Assembly: GCA_003020925.1 (NCBI GenBank)
Contig: PXRT01000017.1
Span: 193,414-257,413, forward strand
Direction of reading: 5' to 3'
Source: Halobacteriales archaeon QS_6_64_34
Lineage (GTDB): Archaea > Halobacteriota > Halobacteria > Halobacteriales > Haloarculaceae
DNA length: 64,000 nucleotides
In this document: positions 49,159 to 57,819 of the stretch, one piece after another
Layout: every line of letters begins with the position of its first letter
How positions within the stretch are numbered: the stretch's first letter is position 1
Program-made: the position numbers and the translations under genes
Notes under the pieces: generated by a model
Told to the model about the DNA's origin: nothing
The model's database searches: none
The model's input: only the letters and a program-made list of their open reading frames with translations

Positions 49159-50589
49159 TTATCGTCCCCTGATTCGTTCCGAGACGAGGGCGCCGACATC
49201 GACGACGACACTGTAGAGCTGTCGAACGACGATTTTCAGGTCGAAACTAAACGATTGCTGGCGGATATACTGGATGTCGTAGCGTATCTTCTCCGCCGGT
49301 TGATGGCCCGTTACACCGTTAATCTGGGCCATGCCAGTCAACCCTGGTTTCACGAACCAGCGGCTGCGCCATTCCTCGACGTTCCGTTCGATGTCCATGT
49401 CAAGTTCCGGCCGCTCGGGCCGCGGACCGACGACACTCATGTCGCCGACGAGGATGGACCAGAGCTGCGGTATCTCGTCGAGATGTGTCCGTCTGAGTAT
49501 CTGTCCAACCCGAGTTACTCTCGGGTCCGTCTCGCCTGCGTCCTCCTCGCTGAGCTTTGCACCGGTCTTGGACTCAGCGTTTGCGACCATACTCCTGAAC
49601 TTGTAGATGTTGAACGTCTCGCCGAACGCGGCGGTTCGGGTCTGTCTATAAAGTATTGGCCCTGGGGAGTCGAGTTTGACCGCTACTGCGATAGCGAGTA
49701 TTACCGGCGACAGACAGAGGAGTGCGAAACCAGCAAATGCAACATCGAAAACACGCTTGACTACGTAGTCCTGCCAGTCCCACGGTTCGAGGTTGGTGTC
49801 GACGAGTTCGCCACCGGTCGCGTCGTCGACCAGCACGTTATCGGCGTGGTCCCGGTGAACCTTCGCCTGGACGCCGTGTTCGAAACAGGTCGCAAGCGCG
49901 CCGAAGAACTCCTCGCGGTCCGGGTGCTCGAAGGCGAGGAGCACGGTGTCGATATCGTGTTCGACGAGCACTTCATCCAGTCGCGAGAGGCCGCCCAAGC
50001 GCGGGAGGTCCGCCGCGCTCTCGATGGTCACACCGCCGTCGGCAAGTCGCTGTTGTCGGTCCGTCACACGGACGCTCGACGGCGCCACGATCCCAAGGAT
50101 CGGCACCGTGGCGCTCTCGAACAGCCGGCGCATGATCCCGGTTTCGTCGCCGACGATGATGGCCCGCTCCGAGACGCTCGGACGCCGACGGATGGCGACG
50201 AACCACACCGGGAGGACGAGTCCGAGAAAGAGGATGGTCACGATGAGTGTCGTCCGTGGCAGTCGCGAGGACCAATCGAAGTAGCCGATTGTGGCGAGCA
50301 CTGCCGCTGTGACGAACACCCGTTCGTGGGTCAGGGCTATCGTATCGAGAATGCGTCGCGGTCGGGGTTTGAACAGTGGCCACAGCACTGCGAGTGTGAC
50401 GACGACTGTTACCGTGATCTGGTCGAGAAGGTCGCCGTTCGAGAGTGTCGCCGGCTTGAGGCTGTTCAGCGGTGGGATTGCCGTGACGAGCGTCTGAGCG
50501 AGCGGCGTATTAGCGACGAACACTGCACCGGCGATCCACAGTGTCGCACCGCAGACAGCAACGAGTCGGTATCGCCACCCGGACTGCAT
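49159..50589 (-). CDS. Polyprenyl glycosylphosphotransferase (sugar transferase)
   Basis: A 476-residue enzyme of the WbaP/WcaJ type that transfers a sugar-1-phosphate to a polyprenyl (here dolichyl) phosphate and starts lipid-linked glycan synthesis. Five N-terminal membrane helices (residues 1-120) precede a nucleotide-binding-like region (IIVGDETGIMRRLFESATVP). The catalytic domain begins KRVFDVAFAGFALLCLSPVI and includes FNIYKFRSMVANAESKTGAK, THLDEIPQLWSILVGDMSVV and GPRPERPELD. The TATA box at 50613-50620 fixes the start at ATG 50589, although the frame is open to 50841. It is the first gene of the operon with DUF4330. Confidence 0.92.
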   Translation of the reverse strand: MQSGWRYRLVAVCGATLWIAGAVFVANTPLAQTLVTAIPPLNSLKPATLSNGDLLDQITVTVVVTLAVLWPLFKPRPRRILDTIALTHERVFVTAAVLATIGYFDWSSRLPRTTLIVTILFLGLVLPVWFVAIRRRPSVSERAIIVGDETGIMRRLFESATVPILGIVAPSSVRVTDRQQRLADGGVTIESAADLPRLGGLSRLDEVLVEHDIDTVLLAFEHPDREEFFGALATCFEHGVQAKVHRDHADNVLVDDATGGELVDTNLEPWDWQDYVVKRVFDVAFAGFALLCLSPVILAIAVAVKLDSPGPILYRQTRTAAFGETFNIYKFRSMVANAESKTGAKLSEEDAGETDPRVTRVGQILRRTHLDEIPQLWSILVGDMSVVGPRPERPELDMDIERNVEEWRSRWFVKPGLTGMAQINGVTGHQPAEKIRYDIQYIRQQSFSFDLKIVVRQLYSVVVDVGALVSERIRGR

Positions 50590-50612
50590 TACGTAGTAGG
50601 TTGTGAGTATGG

Positions 50613-50620
50613 TATAAAAA
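50613..50620 (-). promoter_or_regulatory. TATA box of the sugar transferase gene
   Basis: On the minus strand this reads TTTTTATA, centred near 50617. A start 26 nt later is at about 50591, giving a leader of only 2 nt to ATG 50589. Confidence 0.6.
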
Positions 50621-50804
50621 CGCTGCGAGAGAGTGGGAGACAGCAAAGTACTGTGTGGCAACAGTACAACACCGAAAGCCCTCGTGCCTTGCGGTCCTGG
50701 GACCGCCCCTGCGCTCCTCACCTTGTTGCGGTACTTGCGGGGTTCAAGTTCCCGCGACGGCACTTGCCCTTTCATCTGCCAGGGTATAGATGGTGACACG
50801 GCTG

Positions 50805-50884
50805 ATACTGTCGGCTGTACGCACGTGGAGATATTCGCCACTCCGAGGTGGCGGATTCGTTCGTAATGTCACAGCCGACAGTAT
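50805..50884. repeat. 80-bp foldback element
   Basis: ATACTGTCGGCTGT (50805-50818) and ACAGCCGACAGTAT (50871-50884) are perfect inverse copies. Between them CGCCAC (about 50837-50842) pairs with GTGGCG (50848-50854), giving an inner hairpin. The element sits in the middle of a divergent gap. It has no coding capacity. A mobile palindromic repeat or a transcription boundary is possible. Confidence 0.6.
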
Positions 50885-50998
50885 GACTCCCGGCGGACGG
50901 CGTGCGAGCGCGCTACACTCCCGGGCGACACGAGCACACGAGCAGCACGGCTGCGGACTTACCGGTACGTACCTGTCGGTGCCGCCGGACCGCCCCGT

Positions 50999-51466
50999 AT
51001 GCGTATCCTTTGTGTCGCTCAAAAGCTCTATCCGGAGGTCCCCGGCGGCGGGACATACCACGTCCATGCGATGTCACGCGACCAGGCCGACCTGGGACAC
51101 GACGTGACCGTCCTGACGATTTCTGACGATCCCGACCTTCCACGGCACGAGAAGCGCGACGGGTACACCGTGATTCGACGACCCGTGACTGCATCCGTAT
51201 TTGGGAACGACCTCTCTATCGGCGTTGCCCGGTTTCTGCACGACGCCGACGAGTTTGACGTGATTCATGCCCGTTCACATCTCTATGCCTCGACGAATCT
51301 GGCCGCGCTGAAGCGGCGGTTCGGCGAGACGCCGCTGGCGATCACCAACCACGGACTGTACAGCCAGAACGCGCCCGAGTGGCTGTTCGATATCTATCTG
51401 CGGACCGTCGGCCGGTGGACGTTCGACCGGGCCGACGTGGTGTTCTGCTACACCGACGAGGACTAA
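50999..51466 (+). pseudogene. Truncated GT4 glycosyltransferase
   Basis: A 155-residue frame begins as a normal GT-B enzyme: MRILCVAQKLYPEVPGGGTY with the glycine-rich loop, FDVIHARSHLYASTNLAALK, and DRADVVFCYTDED at the end. Family members have about 370-400 residues, and the second Rossmann domain with the nucleotide-sugar-binding E-x7-E site is absent. The frame ends in TAA at 51464, where base composition changes, so the 3' half was probably replaced when the adjacent island arrived. A stable N-terminal fragment without transferase activity is all that could be made. G+C is still high, like the backbone. Confidence 0.75.
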
Positions 51467-51478
51467 CGAACCACGCTT

Positions 51479-51485
51479 CTTATAT
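51479..51485 (+). promoter_or_regulatory. TATA box of the ABC transporter gene
   Basis: CTTATAT is centred near 51482. Transcription from about 51508 would give a leader of 5 nt before ATG 51513. Confidence 0.6.
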
Positions 51486-51512
51486 GGATGCTGTAGATAT
51501 TCTACCGTATCT

Positions 51513-53333
51513 ATGGCTGCTGACTCGGAGGAAATCAGCCGACATGAACAAGTACGGGCCTTACTGCGCGTCGCAAACTATCGGCCCGTACTTACCGTCG
51601 GCATCATTCTCGGCGGCGTCCTTGCTGCTCTATTGGAGGGTATCGGAATCAGTTTTATCATGCCGATTATCGAGTTCGTTCAGGAGTCCGGTGGATCCGG
51701 GACGAACGCTGACGGCGTCATGCGCGTGTTCAGAGCTGCGTATGATATACTTGGGGTACCACTCACATTGGGCTCTGTCGTGGCTGGCGTCAGTCTGATC
51801 CTCGCTGTGCGTTGGACATCGACATTTGTCGTACGCTGGTTGCGCGAGGCGCTGGTAGTCGATTACACGAGAGAGATACAGCGACAGTCGTTCGATAATG
51901 CGCTCGATACCCGGGTAGAGTATTTCGATCAAGAGGGTTCTGACGACATCCTGAACGCCATAGTTACGCAGGCCGAGTACGCGGGTCGAACGATTCGGTT
52001 CGTGATCAACTTCCTCGAACAGGGATTTATGGCGTTTCTGTACCTCGCGGTCGCGTTCATCTTGGCACCGCGGCTTACTGTCTTGGTAATTATCTTTCTC
52101 GGCGGGTTCTCGATGTTGTTCCGCCATGTCGTGGAACCTGGTTACAAACTTGGAGACGAAGTTGCAGATGCCAACGAACGCGTTCAGCAGACCGCTCAGG
52201 CCGGAACGCAGGGCATCCGCGATACGAAGCTATTTGGGCTGAAGAGGGAACTCTTCGAGGAGTTTCTCGCTGCTGTCGATAAGTTTGCGAACGCGAGTAT
52301 AAAGCTACGCCGGAATGAACAGGCAATCAAGAGTTTCTACAATCTATTGACTGCAATTTCGGTGTTTGTCCTTATTTATCTTGCAATCGTGTATACTAAA
52401 CTCACGCTCAGCTCGCTCGGTATCTTCCTGTTCGCAATATTCCGCCTCGGACCGAAGGCAAGCAATCTAAACTCGCAGCTATATAAAATAGAGAACAACC
52501 TTCCTCATCTCGTGCGGACGCAGCAGTTCATCGACGAACTCGAACAGAACCGGGAACCGACTGATGACAGCAAACCAGTCCCGGAGAAAATACGAACTGT
52601 AAAGTTCGATGATGTTTACTTCTCCTATGAGGGACAGGAAGACGAAGCTCTGTCAGGCGTTTCGTTTCAGTTCGAACGAGGCGAGTTTATTGGGTTCGTT
52701 GGCCAATCTGGTGCTGGAAAATCGACTATCGTGTCGCTACTGGCGCGACTGTACGAACCTAATTCCGGAGAGATACGTGTAAATGGAAAATCCACTCACG
52801 AAATGGACATTGACGAGTGGCGATCACGGATTACCGTAGTTCGACAGGATCCCTTCATATTCAACGACACACTCCGGTACAATCTCACCATCGGAAACCG
52901 AGATGTATCACAAAAGAAACTGGAAGAGATCGCTAGAACCGCGTGTATCGATGAATTCCTCGATGATCTGCCGAAAGGATATGAAACCCAGCTCGGGGAC
53001 GACGGAGTTCGATTATCAGGCGGACAGCAGCAGCGAGTCGCCTTGGCCCGGGCATTGTTGAAAGACGCTGATCTGTTAATCTTGGACGAGGCGACGAGCG
53101 ATCTTGATTCGAATTTGGAACAACAGGTCCAGAGATCTATTGAGGAGATGGAGCAAGAGTACTCGATAGTCGGAATTGCACATCGACTCTCGACTGTCAA
53201 GAATGCGGATCACATCTATACTGTGGACGATGGAGAGATAATCGAAACCGGTAACCATGAACGACTTTTGGAAAGCGGCGGCCAGTACGCCGAACTGTAC
53301 TCAATCCAGTCCCAGGAAAGCCAGGATGATTGA
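51513..53333 (+). CDS. ABC exporter (MsbA/PglK-like flippase)
   Basis: A 606-residue half-transporter with an N-terminal six-helix permease domain (residues 20-330) and a C-terminal ATPase domain. Walker A is GQSGAGKS (397-404), the signature is LSGGQQQRVALARALL (about 507-522), and Walker B is LLILDEATSDLDS. Homodimers of this type move lipids or lipid-linked sugars; PglK does so for an N-glycan in Campylobacter. Between a lipid-glycan initiating enzyme and a polymerase/ligase, flipping of the lipid-linked glycan is the best inference. G+C is clearly lower than upstream, with many A/T-ending codons. It begins 47 nt after the truncated GT4 gene. Confidence 0.9.
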   Translation: MAADSEEISRHEQVRALLRVANYRPVLTVGIILGGVLAALLEGIGISFIMPIIEFVQESGGSGTNADGVMRVFRAAYDILGVPLTLGSVVAGVSLILAVRWTSTFVVRWLREALVVDYTREIQRQSFDNALDTRVEYFDQEGSDDILNAIVTQAEYAGRTIRFVINFLEQGFMAFLYLAVAFILAPRLTVLVIIFLGGFSMLFRHVVEPGYKLGDEVADANERVQQTAQAGTQGIRDTKLFGLKRELFEEFLAAVDKFANASIKLRRNEQAIKSFYNLLTAISVFVLIYLAIVYTKLTLSSLGIFLFAIFRLGPKASNLNSQLYKIENNLPHLVRTQQFIDELEQNREPTDDSKPVPEKIRTVKFDDVYFSYEGQEDEALSGVSFQFERGEFIGFVGQSGAGKSTIVSLLARLYEPNSGEIRVNGKSTHEMDIDEWRSRITVVRQDPFIFNDTLRYNLTIGNRDVSQKKLEEIARTACIDEFLDDLPKGYETQLGDDGVRLSGGQQQRVALARALLKDADLLILDEATSDLDSNLEQQVQRSIEEMEQEYSIVGIAHRLSTVKNADHIYTVDDGEIIETGNHERLLESGGQYAELYSIQSQESQDD

Positions 53334-53361
53334 TGTACCACTATATTAGATTTGAGTAACA

Positions 53362-54603
53362 ATGGACGCAGTACTACTCAACTCTCGAAATTCAAGAGCG
53401 TTTTTATTATCCAATACTGTATTATTAACCATCGCTACTTTGGCTTTTGTTGTTCCCGGGTTAGAGATAGGTGGTTTCAATATTTTTGCTTATGTGATAT
53501 ATATAATCCCTCACACTGGGCTACTGCTGTATCTCATGGTGACCAGGCGGGAGTTTGCTCTTGACTTACCCTATCCACTGTACGGTCTACTTCTATTTGC
53601 CCTCTACGTGGTCTGTAGTTTCTTTTGGGCCACAGACACCACTATCGCGGTGAAAAAGATGGTGATTATTGTAACCTCGATTGGTGTAGCGATGCACCTG
53701 TACTGGAGCATTGCGCACTACCGTACACTCAATTGGTATCTTAGAATAATCCAAATTGTATCGATTATCGGGCTTATCGTAGCGGCTTTTGAGATCGTCA
53801 CAGGTGCTCATCTTCCGGTGAGCAACGGATACGGATCAGATACATTCCATATGAGTACGGCATGGTATCCAAATGTGAACGACTTTAGCTTCTTCTTAGC
53901 GATCGTTGCGTTCCTGTTTCTGATACCGGCACTCCCTGTAAAGCAGTCCTGTTCAACTCTGCTTGGGATATTAGGGTATGTCGGATGTGTCACCGTTATA
54001 TTCCTGAACGGTTCCCGTGCAGCATTGCTCTCAGTACTAATAGTCACAACGCTTCTGTTGTTTCTATACGCTGGAAAAGACACAATATCTGACTTTTTCA
54101 ACGATGGGACGGAGTGGCCGATATTTACGTCCATCTTATTGATGTGTTCTCTCGCTATAATCGCCGTGTTTTCTCTCGTCCCTAACATATTCGAGCCGTA
54201 TGGAAACCGATCATTCTGGTTCAGATGGCAATCTCACAGAGCAAGTGTGATATTCTTATTCCGGACAGGTATCGGTGTCGGGGTCGGTAATTTCCCGGTT
54301 GAATTATCACTGTCGAACATCCCACCTGCTGCTCGGATCAACACTCATAGTTGGTTCGCGACTCTCTTAGGTGAGTACGGGTGGATAGGGACCGGGTTGT
54401 TTCTCCTTGCTTACGGCCGCACTCTCGATAAACTTTTGTTCCAGTTCATCAGAAACGGAGATAACGTCACTCTTGGATTACTCGGGGCATTACTCTCGTT
54501 CGTACTTGCTGGACTCGGACCGAATGATGTCTTAGTGTTTCAAATTCACTGGATAGTTTGGGCTCTCGCGATTGCGGCTATTTACCGTATTCGGGACTCG
54601 TAA
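53362..54603 (+). CDS. O-antigen ligase/polymerase-like membrane protein
   Basis: A 413-residue protein with about eleven hydrophobic segments (for example FLLSNTVLLTIATLAFVVPG). A large outer loop follows with RINTHSWFATLLGEYGWIG (about residues 325-343), the conserved H-x-x-x-x-x-x-x-G-x-x-G motif of the Wzy/WaaL family. Such proteins polymerise or ligate undecaprenyl-linked glycans at the outer face. It follows the ABC gene by 28 nt on the same strand and is probably cotranscribed. It is the most AT-rich gene of the window. Substrate and direction (polymerase or ligase) cannot be distinguished by sequence. Confidence 0.85.
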   Translation: MDAVLLNSRNSRAFLLSNTVLLTIATLAFVVPGLEIGGFNIFAYVIYIIPHTGLLLYLMVTRREFALDLPYPLYGLLLFALYVVCSFFWATDTTIAVKKMVIIVTSIGVAMHLYWSIAHYRTLNWYLRIIQIVSIIGLIVAAFEIVTGAHLPVSNGYGSDTFHMSTAWYPNVNDFSFFLAIVAFLFLIPALPVKQSCSTLLGILGYVGCVTVIFLNGSRAALLSVLIVTTLLLFLYAGKDTISDFFNDGTEWPIFTSILLMCSLAIIAVFSLVPNIFEPYGNRSFWFRWQSHRASVIFLFRTGIGVGVGNFPVELSLSNIPPAARINTHSWFATLLGEYGWIGTGLFLLAYGRTLDKLLFQFIRNGDNVTLGLLGALLSFVLAGLGPNDVLVFQIHWIVWALAIAAIYRIRDS

Positions 54604-54615
54604 ATGTCGCTCCGT

Positions 54616-55515
54616 TCACGTTCGGTACCCGAGATCCTGAAGCCGCTCTTCGACGTCTGTTGACGCTTCAGTCCGCGTTCGCTGACCGCTGGTTATCGTT
54701 CGCCGTTCGCCGTTGACGACCTCCATCCAAGGGACTGTGACTAGTTCGTTCATCAGGACCCCCTGAGGATGACCGTATACGGGTAGCGGCCATCCCGGAG
54801 GACTCTCACCGAATGCGTTCCCATGGTCGGCGGAAACAACGATCTTTCCGCTGACTGCCTCTACCACGTCTTCGACATACGGGAGCGTCGTCTGTAAACA
54901 CTCTTCGTACGCATGGCGGGCTTCGTCCGGGTCAACATTGCCACGTTGTATCTTGAGGAAGACAGCATCGTCGTCGAATGCGTGTGTCTCGAAGCTGGAC
55001 GTACCGACAAACGGGTAGTGAGGCTGAATCCAGTGAGCCAAGATGCGCTTGTCCGGATACATCTCGTGCGCTTCAATAGTTCTCTCAGCCATGACATCTG
55101 GCATGACTGTTCCACGGTCCTCGTCCCAATCGTCTTCGAAGACGGGGATGATATCGTGGAACGCGCCACCGCGAAGCTGCGTCGTTCGTGGATTCGCCGT
55201 GACAACAACGGTATCGGAGTGATCGCCATCGAAGTTCCGGAGATAGAACGTGCTCGTATTCGCTGCTCGCGACCGAACGGGGAGCGCAGACGGCCAGTAA
55301 TCCGGTTTGTATTTATTAAATGAATCGTATCGACAGGCGTCGAGAACGATTAGAGTGTCCCAATCGCTCTCCATTACATTAACTCCGCGCGGATTCTGAT
55401 TCCCATCCTTGTAGTATCGCTTCCTCAATAGATACTTCTCGGCCGCTCTGTACCAGAGAGACCTGTCAGAATACTTCTCTAGAATCCCGGTCATATTGTT
55501 GCTGAATGCGTTCAT
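54616..55515 (-). CDS. Alkaline-phosphatase-superfamily (sulfatase-like) enzyme, copy 1
   Basis: A 299-residue cytoplasmic-looking enzyme, without signal peptide. Conserved metal and active-site parts are LIVLDACRYDSF (Asp59 region), the nucleophile candidate Thr87 in AANTSTFYLRNF, HWIQPHYPFVG, VVSADHGNAFGE (metal Asp/His) and YGHPQG. It ends ERLQDLGYRT. Copies 2 and 3 (56908 and 58989) share all these blocks. A Thr/Ser nucleophile, rather than the sulfatase Cys, suggests a phosphotransferase (phosphoglycerol or phosphoethanolamine type) or phosphodiesterase. The start ATG 55515 gives the same length as the copies; a TTG at 55626 overlapping the GT4 stop is an alternative. It is the second gene after the GT4 at 56744. 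Confidence 0.85.
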   Translation of the reverse strand: MNAFSNNMTGILEKYSDRSLWYRAAEKYLLRKRYYKDGNQNPRGVNVMESDWDTLIVLDACRYDSFNKYKPDYWPSALPVRSRAANTSTFYLRNFDGDHSDTVVVTANPRTTQLRGGAFHDIIPVFEDDWDEDRGTVMPDVMAERTIEAHEMYPDKRILAHWIQPHYPFVGTSSFETHAFDDDAVFLKIQRGNVDPDEARHAYEECLQTTLPYVEDVVEAVSGKIVVSADHGNAFGESPPGWPLPVYGHPQGVLMNELVTVPWMEVVNGERRTITSGQRTRTEASTDVEERLQDLGYRT

Positions 55516-55622
55516 CGAATCACTTTTTCCACAAGTGTACTGCAACCTTCTCATAGTCGCTAATAGGCCACACGCTTCGTCGTTCAAGTCCCGGTAAAGC
55601 CGTACCAGTGCTGTCGCGAGGG

Positions 55623-56744
55623 TCAAATACCATTGACATCATCTATGGCTTCCAAGTACAGGTCAATTGTCCGATCTAGAGAGTAGTGGTTGGCCCGGTC
55701 TTCTATCTCTTCTACTTGATTGCAGAGTTCCCTCTGCATCGCCGCAGCCATCGCGTCTGGTGAGCTAACGGGGACCAGTTCTCCCCACTTCCCGCCCTCA
55801 AGTATCTCCGACACGCCACCCGGCGGTGAGTCCGTAGCGACTACCGGGCATCCACAGGCCATCGCCTCTATCAGCGCATTAGGCAATGTTTCCTTTTTCG
55901 AAGAGAGGACGAAGAGGTCCGCATTTCTCATATATTTGTAGGGGTTGTTGACGAAACCCGGCATAGAGACAGAGTCCTCTAGTTCCAGCTCTGTTGTCAG
56001 TGATTCGAGTGCTGGGCGTTTATTGCCCTCTCCGAGAATCACAAGTCGCGCATCGCGTTGGTTTCGTAGACGACTGAAAGCTCTGATGAGAGTCTCTGTA
56101 TCCTTCGGATCCTCTAAACGTTGCACCGCGAGAACGACGGGAACCTCATCGGAATCGAACCATTGGTGTTCTATCGGTTTATGAGATTTGAATAGAATCT
56201 CGTCCGTAATAACGGGCTGGTGTATGATGTGTAACCTGTCCCTGATGTCCGGGGCCGTCTGTAGAAACTTGTCCGCCGAGTTCCGCTCACCTATCACGAC
56301 CTTGTCCGCCCATCGGTACGTCCAGCCGACCAGAGTAGACATGAAGAGACCACGCCAATCGCCGTTCTTGATCCGCTCTCTCTTGCTCTCGACGCCGCCC
56401 TTCGCTATGATCTGGGTGTCTGCGCCGACTAAACGGTCAGCGACGAGCGGAACGACGTTCGCACCACCCGTCGTTGAGATTAACACAGGGGGTGAGTCGG
56501 ATCTGAGGTACTCCACCATCTTCGGGAGTGCAGTAAGCGTTATCGGATACTGTGTGTTGATGTCGAAATCGATGACTCGTGCCTCGCTGGGAATTTCGCC
56601 TTTGAGCTCACCCTCGGCGTTTGCTAGAACGAGATTGACATTGAATTCGCGGTGGATGAACCCTCTGGCGAGCTGTAAAACCGTCCGTGAAGAGCCACGG
56701 CCAGTCAATAGCGGCGTATAGATTGATATTCGCTGGATATCCAT
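55623..56744 (-). CDS. GT4-family glycosyltransferase
   Basis: A 373-residue GT-B glycosyltransferase. The N-terminal glycine-rich loop is IYTPLLTGRGSSRTVLQLAR (about residues 8-27). The nucleotide-sugar site is in the C-terminal domain: VPVVLAVQRLEDPKDTETLI, ADLFVLSSKKETLPNALIEA (E-x7-E), and CGCPVVATDSPPGGVSEIL. It is a retaining enzyme by family. Donor and acceptor are unknown. The frame is open upstream to 56897, but the TATA box at 56771-56778 and the sequence favour ATG 56744. It precedes sulfatase-like copy 1 in the same operon and shares the low-G+C style. Confidence 0.9.
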   Translation of the reverse strand: MDIQRISIYTPLLTGRGSSRTVLQLARGFIHREFNVNLVLANAEGELKGEIPSEARVIDFDINTQYPITLTALPKMVEYLRSDSPPVLISTTGGANVVPLVADRLVGADTQIIAKGGVESKRERIKNGDWRGLFMSTLVGWTYRWADKVVIGERNSADKFLQTAPDIRDRLHIIHQPVITDEILFKSHKPIEHQWFDSDEVPVVLAVQRLEDPKDTETLIRAFSRLRNQRDARLVILGEGNKRPALESLTTELELEDSVSMPGFVNNPYKYMRNADLFVLSSKKETLPNALIEAMACGCPVVATDSPPGGVSEILEGGKWGELVPVSSPDAMAAAMQRELCNQVEEIEDRANHYSLDRTIDLYLEAIDDVNGI

Positions 56745-56770
56745 TCTATACCCACCGTCAAAGTCGGAGA

Positions 56771-56778
56771 ATATTAAT
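56771..56778 (-). promoter_or_regulatory. TATA box of the GT4/sulfatase-like operon
   Basis: ATTAATAT (minus strand) is centred near 56774. It predicts transcription near 56748, 4 nt before ATG 56744. Confidence 0.5.
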
Positions 56779-56864
56779 GATGGCGTGATGAACGGAGACA
56801 CGTGCCTACTGTCAGCCGTCGTTCGCGATGGTGAAACAAAATATATTTGATAGATTACTGCAGG

Positions 56865-56870
56865 TATATA
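56865..56870 (+). promoter_or_regulatory. TATA box of sulfatase-like copy 2
   Basis: TATATA is centred near 56868. A start at about 56894 gives a short leader to ATG 56908. Confidence 0.5.
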
Positions 56871-56907
56871 GATTGGAGATGAAATAAAATCACTCAAAAA
56901 GAGATAG

Positions 56908-57819
56908 ATGTATTCGATGGATCAAATCCGCAGGGGGATTCGAAATCCTCTCTTGATTGGACGCCAGTTGAATAAACTCTATTACTCGTACAGAGGTATT
57001 AAATCCCACCCGGGAGCCGTCAATTTTCTCGACGAAGACTGGGACAACTTGATTATCCTCGACGCGTGTCGCTACGACTCGTTCGCTGAGCACGCCGACC
57101 TTCCGGGCGAACTGGAGCATCGATATTCACTTGGATCGGCTACGCCGGAGTTCACCGAGAAGAACTTCGCCGGCCGGGGTTTGGGCGACACAGTGTATGT
57201 CGGTGCCAACACGTGGTTCTTGAAACTGCAAGACGAGATAGACGCGGAGATACATCACTTTGTGGACCTACAGAACGGAGACCACGATGTGACCTGGGTA
57301 GACAAGGGACTGAAAGTCGTAACCCCGGAATCCGTGACTCATCACGCTAAGCGCATCCAGCACGAGTACCCGAATAAACGAATCATCGTCCACTACTTAC
57401 AACCGCATCACCCGTTTATTGGGCCGACTGGACAGAAACATCTCTCGCATCAATCGAACTCGCTAATGGAGGTCTTTCGCGAAGCGGGTCCGAATGTCAA
57501 CAGACAGCAACTGTGGAAGGCGTACGACGAGAACTTAAAGAGAGTTCTCGAGACAGTGGAGGACCTCCACCCCGAACTGACTGGGAAAACAGTGGTGACG
57601 GCAGATCACGGAGAGATGCTCGGTGACCGCCATGAGATCGTCCCGACCAGAGATTACGGACATCCAAAGGGTATATATAACGACACGCTGGTCAAGGTGC
57701 CGTGGAACGTCATCGAAACGGGCGAGCGGAAGGAAATCATCAAGGAAGAATCCAGAGAACAATACGTAGAATCCGAGGCAGTGAACGAGCAACTTCGAGA
57801 TCTCGGATACGTCGTCTGA
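56908..57819 (+). CDS. Alkaline-phosphatase-superfamily (sulfatase-like) enzyme, copy 2
   Basis: A 303-residue protein with the same blocks as copy 1: LIILDACRYDSF (Asp52), nucleophile candidate Thr79 in GSATPEFTEKNF, HYLQPHHPFIG, VVTADHGEMLGD and YGHPKG, ending EQLRDLGYVV. No signal peptide or membrane helix is seen. The stop TGA is directly followed by the ATG of the next gene, a GT4 glycosyltransferase, so the two are translationally coupled and probably act on one glycan. The ATG at 56917 is an alternative start. Phosphotransferase or hydrolase activity cannot be told apart by sequence. Confidence 0.88.
   Translation: MYSMDQIRRGIRNPLLIGRQLNKLYYSYRGIKSHPGAVNFLDEDWDNLIILDACRYDSFAEHADLPGELEHRYSLGSATPEFTEKNFAGRGLGDTVYVGANTWFLKLQDEIDAEIHHFVDLQNGDHDVTWVDKGLKVVTPESVTHHAKRIQHEYPNKRIIVHYLQPHHPFIGPTGQKHLSHQSNSLMEVFREAGPNVNRQQLWKAYDENLKRVLETVEDLHPELTGKTVVTADHGEMLGDRHEIVPTRDYGHPKGIYNDTLVKVPWNVIETGERKEIIKEESREQYVESEAVNEQLRDLGYVV

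Larger units (their letters stand above)
50590..50998. other. Divergent gap between the sugar transferase and the truncated GT4
   Basis: It holds the TATA box at 50613-50620, a stretch at about 50655-50775 that reads in the sugar-transferase frame as MKGQVPSRELEPRKYRNKV and more, and the foldback at 50805-50884. No tRNA is present, despite a T-loop-like GGGGTTCAAGTTCCC near 50733. No intact gene is seen. Confidence 0.5.

Noticed and set aside
50728..50760. T-arm-like GCGGGGTTCAAGTTCCCGC
   Set aside because: The 60 nt upstream form no D or anticodon arm and no matching acceptor strand (TGCCGTC would be needed).
55516..55626. TTG start of sulfatase-like copy 1 overlapping the GT4 stop
   Set aside because: It would add 37 residues with no counterpart in copies 2 and 3; the coupling overlap keeps it possible but less likely.
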